Origin: Ephemeroptericola cinctiostellae
Lineage (GTDB): Bacteria > Pseudomonadota > Gammaproteobacteria > Burkholderiales > Burkholderiaceae
Reading direction: 5' to 3'
NCBI RefSeq assembly: GCF_003339525.1
Contig: NZ_CP031124.1
Location: 1,426,001 to 1,490,000, forward strand
Length of the DNA: 64,000 nt
The notes under the pieces were generated by a model. That model saw only the letters and a list, made by a program, of their open reading frames with translations. It made no database searches and was not told the DNA's origin. This document shows, piece by piece, positions 36,229 through 45,446 of the stretch (positions within the stretch are counted from its first letter, which is position 1; each line of letters begins with the position of its first letter). A program made the position numbers and the translations under genes.

Positions 36229-37428
36229 ATGAATGATGTGACTCAGGTTGGTAGGGCATGTGAAAAGTTTATGGTGGAGCAGAATGATTTATCGGGAAAA
36301 ACGCTTTTTGTGTCTCCGCACAAAAGCATTATTGGTAAAGGGGTTGCTGCACAGCTTAAAGTGTCATCTTCAGCGGTCAATGCAGCCTTCGTGACTGAAA
36401 TGCTTTCACAGGTTGAGCAGGGCGGCGGACGCCGCATGCTGTTTGCGGCTTTACCTTTCGACTCTAATGCAAAAGCGTATATTCAAGTGCCCGAGCAAGT
36501 GATGGTGTTGGCTTCCCCTGCTGCTGATTTTGCTTTTGATCTGGTTTTGCCCGTAAAGGTAGATTCTGTTGTGTCCATTCCAAGTGAGGAGTGTTACAAA
36601 AGCATGGTCGGTCATGCTTTGGATGCGATTGATGCTAAATCATTAAATAAGGTGGTGTTATCTCGTTCTTTACAGATTTCGGCACAAATCAATGTTTCAA
36701 ATTTAATCAAGCAATTGTTGAGTAGTCATGCGCAGGGATATAAATTTGCGTTTCATCACGAGGATAGTGAGGGGGCGATGGCCACTTTGGTTGGTGCAAG
36801 CCCTGAATTGTTGTTGTCTAAAAATGGTGTGTCTGTTACCTCTAATCCTTTGGCGGGTTCTATCCCGCGTTGTGTTGATCCTGAGGAGGATCGACGGCGG
36901 GCGCAAAATTTATTGCGATCAACGAAAGATTTGTACGAGCATGAATTGGTTGTTCGTTCGGTTGCTGCTGCATTGGCACCTTTTTGCACCCAGCTGAGTG
37001 TACCAAGTCGCCCTTCTTTACTGTCAACACCGACCATGTGGCATTTATCAACAGTGGTTGAGGGTACGTTGCATGATGCGTCAACTTCATCTCTAAGCTT
37101 GGCGCAAGCTTTACACCCAACGCCTGCGGTGTGTGGTTATCCAGCCGAGGCGGCGCGTACCTTTATTCAACAACATGAAGGCTTCGATCGAAACTTATTC
37201 ACAGGACTTGTTGGTTGGGAGGATGAGTTTGGTGATGGCGAGTGGGCGGTGACGATTCGTTGTTCTCAAGTGACTGACGACAAAGTAACCGTCTATGCAG
37301 GTGCTGGTGTGGTTAGTGGTTCTGAACCTGAGCGTGAATTACGTGAGACGCAGGCTAAAATGCGGACGATGTTGAATGCCATGGGTTTGAATGAGATCCT
37401 GGAGTATAGCGAGGAAGCATATGTGTAA
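36229..37428 (+). CDS. dhbC: Isochorismate synthase
   Basis: Converts chorismate to isochorismate, first step to 2,3-dihydroxybenzoate. 399 residues (EntC is 391). Motifs of chorismate-binding enzymes: [46 protein letters not shown], and [14 protein letters not shown] at the end. The ATG at 36229 has GGGAGG upstream and is preferred over 36178. It is first in the operon and its last codons overlap dhbE (37421). Confidence 0.95.
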   Translation: MNDVTQVGRACEKFMVEQNDLSGKTLFVSPHKSIIGKGVAAQLKVSSSAVNAAFVTEMLSQVEQGGGRRMLFAALPFDSNAKAYIQVPEQVMVLASPAADFAFDLVLPVKVDSVVSIPSEECYKSMVGHALDAIDAKSLNKVVLSRSLQISAQINVSNLIKQLLSSHAQGYKFAFHHEDSEGAMATLVGASPELLLSKNGVSVTSNPLAGSIPRCVDPEEDRRRAQNLLRSTKDLYEHELVVRSVAAALAPFCTQLSVPSRPSLLSTPTMWHLSTVVEGTLHDASTSSLSLAQALHPTPAVCGYPAEAARTFIQQHEGFDRNLFTGLVGWEDEFGDGEWAVTIRCSQVTDDKVTVYAGAGVVSGSEPERELRETQAKMRTMLNAMGLNEILEYSEEAYV

Positions 37429-39067
37429 CGAATTGGAGTTAACCCCTTGGCCTGAACATGTGGCGCAGCGTTATTTGGATCTTGGCTATTGGCAAGGTCA
37501 AACCATTGGTGAAATGCTTGAAGAGCGCGCTGCTAAAACGCCAAACAATACGGCCATTGTTTGTGGCTCGCGCAGCTTGAGTTATCACGATGTGTTGCAG
37601 GCATCGTATGTTTTGGCCGTTGGTTTTTTGGCAAATGGAATTAAGGCCAAAGATGCCGTTGTGATTCAATTACCTAATGTGGCAGAGTTTTTTACCGTTT
37701 GTTTTGCATTGTTTCACATTGGTGCTAGACCTGTTTTTGCGTTGCCAGCTCATCGATTCAGCGAAATTAATCATTTGATCGAGTCGACACAGGCTGTGGG
37801 TTATGTGATTGCAGAAGATAGAGATTTTGATTATCGAAATTTGGCTCAGCAATTGAAGTCGACGGCCATGTGCTTAAAACATGTGTGGGTGGTGGGTGAT
37901 CCAGGGCCGTGGGTGGCGTTGAGCGAGCTCTCTGCTCAAGCAGGCGGTCGAGATACCGCTCAGTTGCTTAATCAATTGAATGAGCATGCGCCGTCGGCTC
38001 GGGATTTGGCGATGCTTCAACTGTCTGGCGGCAGTACGGGGTTGCCCAAGTTGATTCCTCGTACCCATGATGATTATCTGTATTCGGTTCGAGCAAGTGC
38101 TGATATTTGTCGATTGACAGAGGGTAGTGTGTATTTGAGTGTGTTGCCTGTGGCGCATAATTTCTCGCTGAGCTCCCCTGGTTCTTTGGGGGTGTTTTAT
38201 GCGGGTGGATGTGTTGTTTTGAGCCGTTATGCCAGTGCAGATGTGGCTTTTCCATTGATTGAAAAACATCGGGTGAATTTAGCTGCGGTTGTGCCATCGT
38301 TGGCTTTGGCATGGCTTCAAAGCGCGCGTAAGGATGCGCGGCAGCTTGAATCATTGGAGGTGTTGCAAGTTGGTGGTGCTAAATTCAATGAGGCGTCGGC
38401 ACGCTCTGTGCGTTTGATTATGGGCTGTCAATTGCAACAGGTATTTGGTATGGCTGAAGGCTTGGTTTGTTATACACGTTGGTATGACTCTGAGGACCTT
38501 ATTTGTCAAACACAGGGGCGTGCAATTTCCATTGATGATGAAATTCGAGTGGTGGATGATTTGGATCAAGAGGTTGCGGTGGGTGAGGTTGGTCATTTGT
38601 TGACCCGTGGTCCTTATACCATTCGTGGTTATTATAAGGCGGCAAAGCACAATCAAAATGCATTCACTGACGATGGATTTTATCGAACAGGGGATGTGGT
38701 TCGTCAAAGTGAAATGGGTTATGTGGTAGTTGAAGGGCGTGCGAAAGATCAAATCAATCGAGGAGGCGAAAAAATTGCGGCACAGGAAGTTGAGGCGCAC
38801 TTGCTGGTTCATGCAGCTGTCTTGGATGCTGCATTGGTGGGGGTCGCCGATGAGTATTTGGGGGAGCGCAGTTGTGCGTTTGTCGTGGTTCGTGAGCCCA
38901 TTCGCTCAATGTCGCTCAAAATGTTCCTACATGAACGTGGGTTGGCGCAATACAAAATCCCTGATCGCATTGAATTTGTTGATTATTTACCTAAAACCGC
39001 TGTAGGTAAAATCAATAAGTTATTGCTGCGCCAGATGGCTGAGCAAGCTCAGAATGAACGTGATTAG
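37421..39067 (+). CDS. dhbE: 2,3-dihydroxybenzoate-AMP ligase
   Basis: Activates DHB as an adenylate and loads it on the ArCP of the isochorismatase protein. 548 residues. Adenylation motifs: [18 protein letters not shown] (A3), [14 protein letters not shown] (A5), YRTGDVV (A7), [14 protein letters not shown] (A8) and the catalytic lysine in [10 protein letters not shown] near the end. ATG at 37421 overlaps the dhbC stop (37426-37428) by eight bases behind GAGGAAG, so the two are translationally coupled. Confidence 0.96.
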   Translation: MCNELELTPWPEHVAQRYLDLGYWQGQTIGEMLEERAAKTPNNTAIVCGSRSLSYHDVLQASYVLAVGFLANGIKAKDAVVIQLPNVAEFFTVCFALFHIGARPVFALPAHRFSEINHLIESTQAVGYVIAEDRDFDYRNLAQQLKSTAMCLKHVWVVGDPGPWVALSELSAQAGGRDTAQLLNQLNEHAPSARDLAMLQLSGGSTGLPKLIPRTHDDYLYSVRASADICRLTEGSVYLSVLPVAHNFSLSSPGSLGVFYAGGCVVLSRYASADVAFPLIEKHRVNLAAVVPSLALAWLQSARKDARQLESLEVLQVGGAKFNEASARSVRLIMGCQLQQVFGMAEGLVCYTRWYDSEDLICQTQGRAISIDDEIRVVDDLDQEVAVGEVGHLLTRGPYTIRGYYKAAKHNQNAFTDDGFYRTGDVVRQSEMGYVVVEGRAKDQINRGGEKIAAQEVEAHLLVHAAVLDAALVGVADEYLGERSCAFVVVREPIRSMSLKMFLHERGLAQYKIPDRIEFVDYLPKTAVGKINKLLLRQMAEQAQNERD

Positions 39068-39159
39068 CGTGATTAGCGTGGTGGTGAGAGGCTGTGTTTG
39101 TAAAATATTTTTCGGAGCCTGTGCGTTTTAATTGTTCCGTATTGTTTTAAAGGTAAGTG

Positions 39160-40068
39160 ATGAGTATTCCAAGAATTTCCAGTTATCCAATGCCCAGTGC
39201 AAGTAATGTGCCACAGGCGAAACTGAATTGGCGTTGTGATGCCAAAAGGGCTGTGTTGTTGATTCATGACATGCAATCGTATTTTGTTAATTTTTTTGAT
39301 GCGTCTAAATCACCGATTCCAGAATTGCTGAGCAATATTGCTCGCATTAAGTCGGTGTGCAAGGCTTTGGGTGTTCCAGTGGTTTACAGTGCTCAGCCCG
39401 CTCAGCAGTCTTTACTTGAGCGCGGTATTTTGCAGGAGTGGTGGGGTAATGGTGTGACTGCGTTTCCTGAACAGGTTGATATTGTCCCTGAGTTGAGTCC
39501 TTCTGAAGGCGATGTTGTGTTGACCAAATGGCGTTACAGTGCTTTTTCAAAATCAACATTGGCCTCTGATATGCAGGCGCAGCAGCGCGACCAATTGATT
39601 ATTTGTGGCGTGTATGCGCACATTGGTTGCCAGACCACGGCGGTTGAAGCATTTATGAGGGACATGCAGGTGTTTTTTGTTGCAGATGGGGTGGCGGATT
39701 TTTCTTTTACTCAACATGAAGAGGCTTTGGCATACGTGTCGCGTTGTTGCGGCATTGTGCAAAGCACTGCTCAGCTGTTGAGTGTGCTACAGCCAGAAAC
39801 TGAAACAGATGCTTTACCCCGTAATTTAGTTCAATTGACTGCGCAAGTTGCACGGTTGATTGAGATTCCTGTGGCGGATTTGGAGGCTGAGGATAACCTG
39901 ATTTTCGCAGGTTTGGATTCGATTCGTTTAATGAGTTTGGTTGAGCGATGGAAACGGTCGGGTAGTCGATTGGATTTTGTTGATTTGGCGCAAAAAACGA
40001 CGCTTAATGAGTGGTGGGCATTATTGCAAGGCCAGTCTGTGCAACAGTTTGAACGAAATGAAAATTGA
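39160..40068 (+). CDS. dhbB: Isochorismatase with C-terminal aryl carrier domain
   Basis: 302 residues, two domains as in EntB/DhbB. The isochorismatase domain (about 1-210) has [14 protein letters not shown] with the catalytic Asp, then [19 protein letters not shown]. The aryl carrier domain (about 220-300) has the phosphopantetheine serine in [16 protein letters not shown]. It hydrolyses isochorismate to 2,3-dihydro-DHB and then carries DHB to the NRPS. Its stop overlaps the NRPS start by one base (TGATG). Confidence 0.96.
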   Translation: MSIPRISSYPMPSASNVPQAKLNWRCDAKRAVLLIHDMQSYFVNFFDASKSPIPELLSNIARIKSVCKALGVPVVYSAQPAQQSLLERGILQEWWGNGVTAFPEQVDIVPELSPSEGDVVLTKWRYSAFSKSTLASDMQAQQRDQLIICGVYAHIGCQTTAVEAFMRDMQVFFVADGVADFSFTQHEEALAYVSRCCGIVQSTAQLLSVLQPETETDALPRNLVQLTAQVARLIEIPVADLEAEDNLIFAGLDSIRLMSLVERWKRSGSRLDFVDLAQKTTLNEWWALLQGQSVQQFERNEN

Positions 40069-43000
40069 TGGACGATATTTTATTTCAATCGGTTGTCGAG
40101 CTGAAATCTGAATCCGATGGCGGTTTAAAGTTTCAGGAAAAGCAGCTTGAATCATCGCCATTGCCTCTCTCTCAAGCCCAGCTGGGTATTTGGGTTGGTC
40201 AACTTTTAGATTCTAAAAGCAACAGTTATTGGACCGCTCAGATGTTTGAGTTGACGGGTGAATGGAATGAGTCGCTGTTCCTTGAGTCGGTGAGGTGTGT
40301 GATTGCACAAACAGAGGCTTTACACATGCGCTTTACTTTGGATGCTTCTGGATTGCCGTGCCAGTTGCCGACGCGAGCGCATTTTGACGAGTGGGGTGAG
40401 CTGCGCATTGATGTGGTTGAGTGTGTGTCTCATGAGGGGCATGTTCAGCCTGAACAGGCTGCACGTCAATGGATGTTGGATGATCTGGCATCCTGCCCTG
40501 CTGATTTGTCTGGTGCCTTGTTTAGAACGGCCATTGTGACGTTAAGTCCAGAGCGACATCTGTGGTATTTATGTAGCCATCATATTGCTTTAGATGGCTA
40601 TGCGTATGGCCTTTTGGCTCGTCAAGTGGCTCAACAGTATGCCCATCTGTTGAATATTTCACATCCTTTAAATGTCACGATGCCTTCTTTACGTGAGGTA
40701 ATTGAAGAGGATTCCCGTTACGCTCAAAGTCGAGAGTTTGAGCGTGATCGCCAATTTTGGTTTTCTTATTTGTCCGACTTACATCAAGTGCCCGATGCGG
40801 GGGCTTTATGCGCTAAGCAAGCCGTTTCTTCTGCTTGTCACAGCGCTGTTCGGCAAATCAAGGCGCAAGATTGGTTTGCTTGGCAAGAGGCGGCGCAAAG
40901 CGAGGGTGTTGATTGGACGACTTGGCTTGCTGCGGTTTGGGGGGCTTTGCAGTTGCAGACGAGTGCTGTAAATCAGGTTCGGATTGGCTTTCCCGTGATG
41001 GGGCGCTTGGGTTCGGTGTCTTTGACTGTGCCGTGCATGCACATGAATATCGTGCCGATTGTTTTGAGGGCTCACTATTTAAAGTGCCCTCAGACGTGGT
41101 TGGTGCATGTTTCACAGCAATTGGGCTCAGTAAAGCGCCACCAGCGTTACCGTTATGAGAAGCTGAAAGAGGATTTAAATATCCAAGCCTCAAGCCGTTT
41201 GTTTTCATCGGTGCTGAATATCATGCCTTTTGATCGACCGAGTATGTGGGGGCATTTAACAGTTAAGACTCATACTTTAGCCGCAGGACCTGTGGAGGAT
41301 TTGGCTTTTAATGTCATACCGAATGAACAGGGTTTAAGCATTGAGTTGCAAAGCAATCCCGCGGCATATTCGGTTCAGCAAACAGAGCAATTGATTGATG
41401 CTTGGATCCATGCGTTGCATGGCTTTTATAGGTTGCATCAAATGGGTTTTACCAATCATAAAGGGGGGGCATGTGAGCGCACCCAACAATTTTGTGAATG
41501 GCTGGATGGCTTGTCGCTCAATGGCTTTACAACTGCAATGCTTGAGCCGAGTCAAATCAAAAGTAAGCAAAAAGCAGTTGCTTTGTCCTACAGCTCATCC
41601 GATAAGTTGACTGTTCCGCATGCCGATGTCATGCAAAGTTTAATCGCTCAGGCTACCTTGCGACCACAGCACACTGCATTGATGGACATGTGTGGAAATG
41701 AATTGAGCTACAGCATTTTATTGCATCAAGTGCAACGCTTAGCGGTTTTGCTCAAGAAAAATGGTGTAATTCAAGGCAGTAAAGTGATGCTCATTGCGCC
41801 GCGTCAAACCAGTACCATTGTGGCGATCTATGCGTTGTTGTGGTTGGGGGCGTGTTATATCCCTTTGGATCCCACCACCCCGAAGTTGCGTTTTTTGCAA
41901 ATTATAGAAGATGCCCAAGTGGATGTGATTCTGACCGATTCACAAGTTGCGTTAGATGTGCCGCATGATGTACCTGTTTTTTATTTGGACCTGTTGAGTG
42001 CTGAGTCGGCCAGTGTGGTTGATTGTGCTGAACAGTGTTTACCGATTATGTTGGAGTCAGAGACGTCGTTGGCTTACATGATTTACACCTCGGGTTCTAC
42101 TGGTAAGCCAAATGGGGTGATGGTTGCACATTCCGCCTTGGCGTATTTTGTTCATGCGGCCAATCATTATTATCAAGTCACTCACCGTGACAGGGTTTTG
42201 CAATTTGCACCACTTCATTTTGACGCGAGCATTGAGGAAATTTTTATCAGTTTGTCTATGGGGGCGACTTTGGTGTTGCGCAATGAGCAGGTGGTTGGCT
42301 CGATGGATGGCTTGTTGAGTGCTTGTATAGACTATGAAATCAGTGTGTTGGATCTACCCACAGCATTTTGGCATGAATGGGTGTATGGTTTGAAGTCAAT
42401 TGATTTAGAGGGCAGTCAATTGCGTTTGGTGATTTTGGGTGGTGAAGCGGTATTGGCTCAACACCTTAAGCGTTGGCATCATTGCACCCAAGGGAAAATC
42501 CAATTGTTCAATAGCTATGGACCGACAGAAACCACTGTGATTTGTACTTTGGCGGATTTAAGTATGCCGATTCACGGTGGCTTAAGTGAAAACGATGCAC
42601 ATGTCATACCGATAGGTAAGCCCTTGATGGGGTTGACCGCAGTTGTCGTGGATGAGCAATTGCGTGCAGTGGCTCATCATGAGGTTGGTGAGTTGTGTAT
42701 CAGTGGGCCGACCGTGGCGATGGGGTATTGGCAGCGTGAGGAGGTTTCGGCTCGACGGTTTGTCGATTTAAACATTGAGATGCATCATCAGGGCAACATG
42801 CGTGCCTATCGTACAGGCGATCGTGTGCGCATGGATGACGATGGCGTTTTGTACTATATGGGGCGTCTAGACGATGAGTTTAAAATTAGTGGTTATCGCA
42901 TTGATGTCAATGAAATCGAAAATGCGCTGTTAACCCATCCTAACGTCAAAGAGGCGGTGGTGTTGGGTTACACCTCTGCGGTGGGGATTAAGCAGTTGGT

Positions 43001-44276
43001 GGCTTTTTATGTGTTGAGTTCAGATGACGCGGTTGATGCGGGGCGCATGTCTGAGTGTCATCAAATATTCACCCAGCATCTGAGTTCGCTGCTGCCGAAT
43101 TACGCCGTTCCGACGGTGTTTAACGGGTTGATGAATTTACCACGGAATGCGAATAACAAAGTGGATCGAAAAGAATTGCGTCAGCAGTTGGATGCCTATT
43201 TTTTAAACATGAAGCCGACTCAGGTTGCGCATTCACGGCTTGAATCCATTCAAAATACTGTGTTGCTGATTTGGCAAGAGGTATTGGGGCAGGTGATATC
43301 GGATCTTGATCAAAACTTTTTTTCGTTGGGTGGAAAGTCTTTACAGGCAATACAAGTCGCCAACCGCCTGCGCAGCGCACTCCAGCAAGACATTTCGATG
43401 GCGGTATTGTTTCGCTTGCCGACTGTTCGGCAATTGGCCTCAGCACTGGATGAAAGCTCTGGTCATCAGCCACCACAAGGGGAGGGGCGGTTGGATCCTT
43501 TTGCACCGTTGTTGGCCTTGCAACCTGAGGGGCGCAAACATTTATTTTGCATTCATCCGACCGAAGGGTTGTCGTGGTGCTATATGGGATTGAGCGCACA
43601 TTTGAGCGATTGCGCACTTTATGGTTTGCAAAGTCCGTTTATGGATGTTTCGTCTTCACTCACACATATTGCATCGATTGTGGATTATTTGGACATCTAT
43701 GCGGATGCCATTCGGCGAGTGCAACCCGCAGGGCCATACCATTTAATCGGCTGGTCATCGGGTGGTGGTTTGGCTCACGCCTTGGCTGTGAAACTCCAAA
43801 AGTCTGGTGATGAAGTTGCATTGCTGGCGATGATGGATGCTTATCCAAGTGATGTGTGGGAGGGTTTGCCCGAGCCCAGTCTAAGAGAAGCATGGGAGGC
43901 TTTATTGGATGTGACTGGGGATACGGCTTACAACCACGATGGTGATCGTTTATCTCTTGAGGAAGTCAAGCATCGTGTCCGTGACAGAAGCGGGCCGTTT
44001 GCTCAACTCAACGATGAACAAAGCGAGCATTTGGGTTATGTGGCGTGGCAGCACATGCTGGCTTATCGTCAATTGAAGCCCGAGCCTTATCTGGGGGATG
44101 TGTTGTATTTCAGGGCCACACAGGTTACGACTGCATATACACACTCATTTGAACGTTGGCAGCCTTATGTCATCGGGGAAATTCATTGTGTGAATGTTGA
44201 TAGTACACACTCGGGCATGTGTCGGCCATTGCCTTTGGCTCATATTGGTCAAGTGCTGTCGCAGCATATGAAGTAA
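40068..44276 (+). CDS. dhbF: Siderophore NRPS, one module C-A-T-TE, lysine-type code
   Basis: 1402 residues. Condensation domain (about 30-450) with active-site HHIALDG near 171-177. Adenylation domain (about 530-1020) with TSGSTGKPNG near 674, FDASIEEIF near 718, NSYGPTETT near 813, YRTGDRV, and the NNKVDRK lysine. Carrier domain with LGGKSLQAIQ near 1086. Thioesterase (about 1150-1402) with GWSSGG near 1227 and a late His in DSTHSG. Aligned by eye to GrsA, the ten specificity positions read D-A-E-D-I-G-S-V-I-K: not the D-V-W-H pattern of the EntF serine domain, but close to lysine-type codes. With one C domain and a TE, it could acylate both amino groups of lysine with DHB and release a bis-catecholate. 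The symbol is by family; the product is inference. Confidence 0.93.
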   Translation: MDDILFQSVVELKSESDGGLKFQEKQLESSPLPLSQAQLGIWVGQLLDSKSNSYWTAQMFELTGEWNESLFLESVRCVIAQTEALHMRFTLDASGLPCQLPTRAHFDEWGELRIDVVECVSHEGHVQPEQAARQWMLDDLASCPADLSGALFRTAIVTLSPERHLWYLCSHHIALDGYAYGLLARQVAQQYAHLLNISHPLNVTMPSLREVIEEDSRYAQSREFERDRQFWFSYLSDLHQVPDAGALCAKQAVSSACHSAVRQIKAQDWFAWQEAAQSEGVDWTTWLAAVWGALQLQTSAVNQVRIGFPVMGRLGSVSLTVPCMHMNIVPIVLRAHYLKCPQTWLVHVSQQLGSVKRHQRYRYEKLKEDLNIQASSRLFSSVLNIMPFDRPSMWGHLTVKTHTLAAGPVEDLAFNVIPNEQGLSIELQSNPAAYSVQQTEQLIDAWIHALHGFYRLHQMGFTNHKGGACERTQQFCEWLDGLSLNGFTTAMLEPSQIKSKQKAVALSYSSSDKLTVPHADVMQSLIAQATLRPQHTALMDMCGNELSYSILLHQVQRLAVLLKKNGVIQGSKVMLIAPRQTSTIVAIYALLWLGACYIPLDPTTPKLRFLQIIEDAQVDVILTDSQVALDVPHDVPVFYLDLLSAESASVVDCAEQCLPIMLESETSLAYMIYTSGSTGKPNGVMVAHSALAYFVHAANHYYQVTHRDRVLQFAPLHFDASIEEIFISLSMGATLVLRNEQVVGSMDGLLSACIDYEISVLDLPTAFWHEWVYGLKSIDLEGSQLRLVILGGEAVLAQHLKRWHHCTQGKIQLFNSYGPTETTVICTLADLSMPIHGGLSENDAHVIPIGKPLMGLTAVVVDEQLRAVAHHEVGELCISGPTVAMGYWQREEVSARRFVDLNIEMHHQGNMRAYRTGDRVRMDDDGVLYYMGRLDDEFKISGYRIDVNEIENALLTHPNVKEAVVLGYTSAVGIKQLVAFYVLSSDDAVDAGRMSECHQIFTQHLSSLLPNYAVPTVFNGLMNLPRNANNKVDRKELRQQLDAYFLNMKPTQVAHSRLESIQNTVLLIWQEVLGQVISDLDQNFFSLGGKSLQAIQVANRLRSALQQDISMAVLFRLPTVRQLASALDESSGHQPPQGEGRLDPFAPLLALQPEGRKHLFCIHPTEGLSWCYMGLSAHLSDCALYGLQSPFMDVSSSLTHIASIVDYLDIYADAIRRVQPAGPYHLIGWSSGGGLAHALAVKLQKSGDEVALLAMMDAYPSDVWEGLPEPSLREAWEALLDVTGDTAYNHDGDRLSLEEVKHRVRDRSGPFAQLNDEQSEHLGYVAWQHMLAYRQLKPEPYLGDVLYFRATQVTTAYTHSFERWQPYVIGEIHCVNVDSTHSGMCRPLPLAHIGQVLSQHMK

Positions 44277-44624
44277 ACATGAACGATAAAGGCTTATTTT
44301 TTTATTTAGATTGAAAAATAGTCAGGTCTTTTTTGATTAATGGAGGTCTATAAAAGTTGATTTTTGAATGGGTACTGCTAATTTAGCGGGCTGTTCCATC
44401 GTTCCCACATTTTTTAGCGGGAGTCGAGTCCAGCGCAAAGCGTTTTTACCCTTGTCAATCAGGGGGGAGCTGTACGTTGCGCCGCACAGAGTTTCAGCAA
44501 CCCCATGCGGAAATGACTGAGCGGATTGTCTGAGTGAACGGGTGATGCTGAAATCAATTTTTAGTGGTCTTTTAGTTTTGAATCTATGTGATTGAAAAAA
44601 TCAATGTTGGATTAAAGGGTATTT
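44277..44624. other. Gap between NRPS and SIP genes, possibly structured leader
   Basis: 348 bases with no gene. TTTCAGCA (44492-44499) pairs exactly with TGCTGAAA (44546-44553), and ACCC next to the left arm can extend to GGGT with a bulge, giving a stem about 60 nt long. No cobalamin or other known riboswitch core is recognisable. It may hold a second promoter for the uptake genes. Confidence 0.4.
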
Positions 44625-45446
44625 ATGAGTAAGGTTAAAAAAACGCCACCTCGATTGCTTCGAGTGGTAAAAACACAAGATTTATCCCCTTATTTACGGC
44701 GTGTCGTATTAACGGGCGAGTCGTTGAGCAATTTTCCTGTGAGCAGTTTGGGGGCACATATCAAGCTGATGTTGCCGCAATCCCATCAGATTAGTCCAGT
44801 TTTACCTACCCTAGATGGCGGTAAAGTGGTTTGGCCTGAGCCGCACTTAAAGCCTATTTTAAGAACTTATACCGTTGCTGATTTTGATCCTGTGCTCAAT
44901 TTGCTGTCTGTGGATTTTGTCATGCATGGCGATAATGGACCTGCTTCTAGGTGGGCTCATTCTGCTGTTGTGGGCAGCAGCATTGGGGTGGCTGGGCCAG
45001 GTGGACCCGATTTGTTTCAGGCTCAAGCCGATTGGTTTGTTTTGGCTGGGGATTTAAGTGCATTACCTGTCATTCGTGCTGTTTTATCTCAATTACCAAA
45101 AAATGCACGTGGTTATGCGTTTATAGAGGTAGCTGATTTATCTGCGCATCAGCCTTTACCACACCCAATGGGCATGCATATTTCGTGGCTTAACCGTAAA
45201 AGCCAACCAGCAGGTCAAAGTCAATTGTTATTGCAAGCGGTGAAAAACATGTCTTGGTTGGAGGGGGTTGCATCCGCCACCATTGCGGGAGAAAGCTCAC
45301 AAGTGGTGTTGATTCGAGATTACCTGCGCATCGACAAACAGCTTTCGCGTGACATGATGTATGCGGTGCCTTATTGGAAAGATGAACAAACCGAAGAAGA
45401 GTATCACCAAGAGCGTCACCTCATTATGGATGGATTGGAAGCATGA
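44625..45446 (+). CDS. Siderophore-interacting protein (ferric-siderophore reductase, SIP family)
   Basis: 273 residues of the ferredoxin-NADP reductase-like SIP family. The FAD site is RTYTVADFDP (about 83-92) after GAHIKLMLP, with the HGDNGPASRWA loop. The C terminus carries DMMYAVPYWKDEQTEEEYH, typical of the group. It releases iron from imported ferric catecholate in the cytoplasm by reduction. Its stop overlaps the next gene (ATGA at 45443-45446). Confidence 0.93.
   Translation: MSKVKKTPPRLLRVVKTQDLSPYLRRVVLTGESLSNFPVSSLGAHIKLMLPQSHQISPVLPTLDGGKVVWPEPHLKPILRTYTVADFDPVLNLLSVDFVMHGDNGPASRWAHSAVVGSSIGVAGPGGPDLFQAQADWFVLAGDLSALPVIRAVLSQLPKNARGYAFIEVADLSAHQPLPHPMGMHISWLNRKSQPAGQSQLLLQAVKNMSWLEGVASATIAGESSQVVLIRDYLRIDKQLSRDMMYAVPYWKDEQTEEEYHQERHLIMDGLEA

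Noticed and set aside
44400..44580. Cobalamin riboswitch in front of the uptake genes
   Set aside because: The GCTGCCCCCGCAACTGT-type B12 box and other conserved parts are absent.
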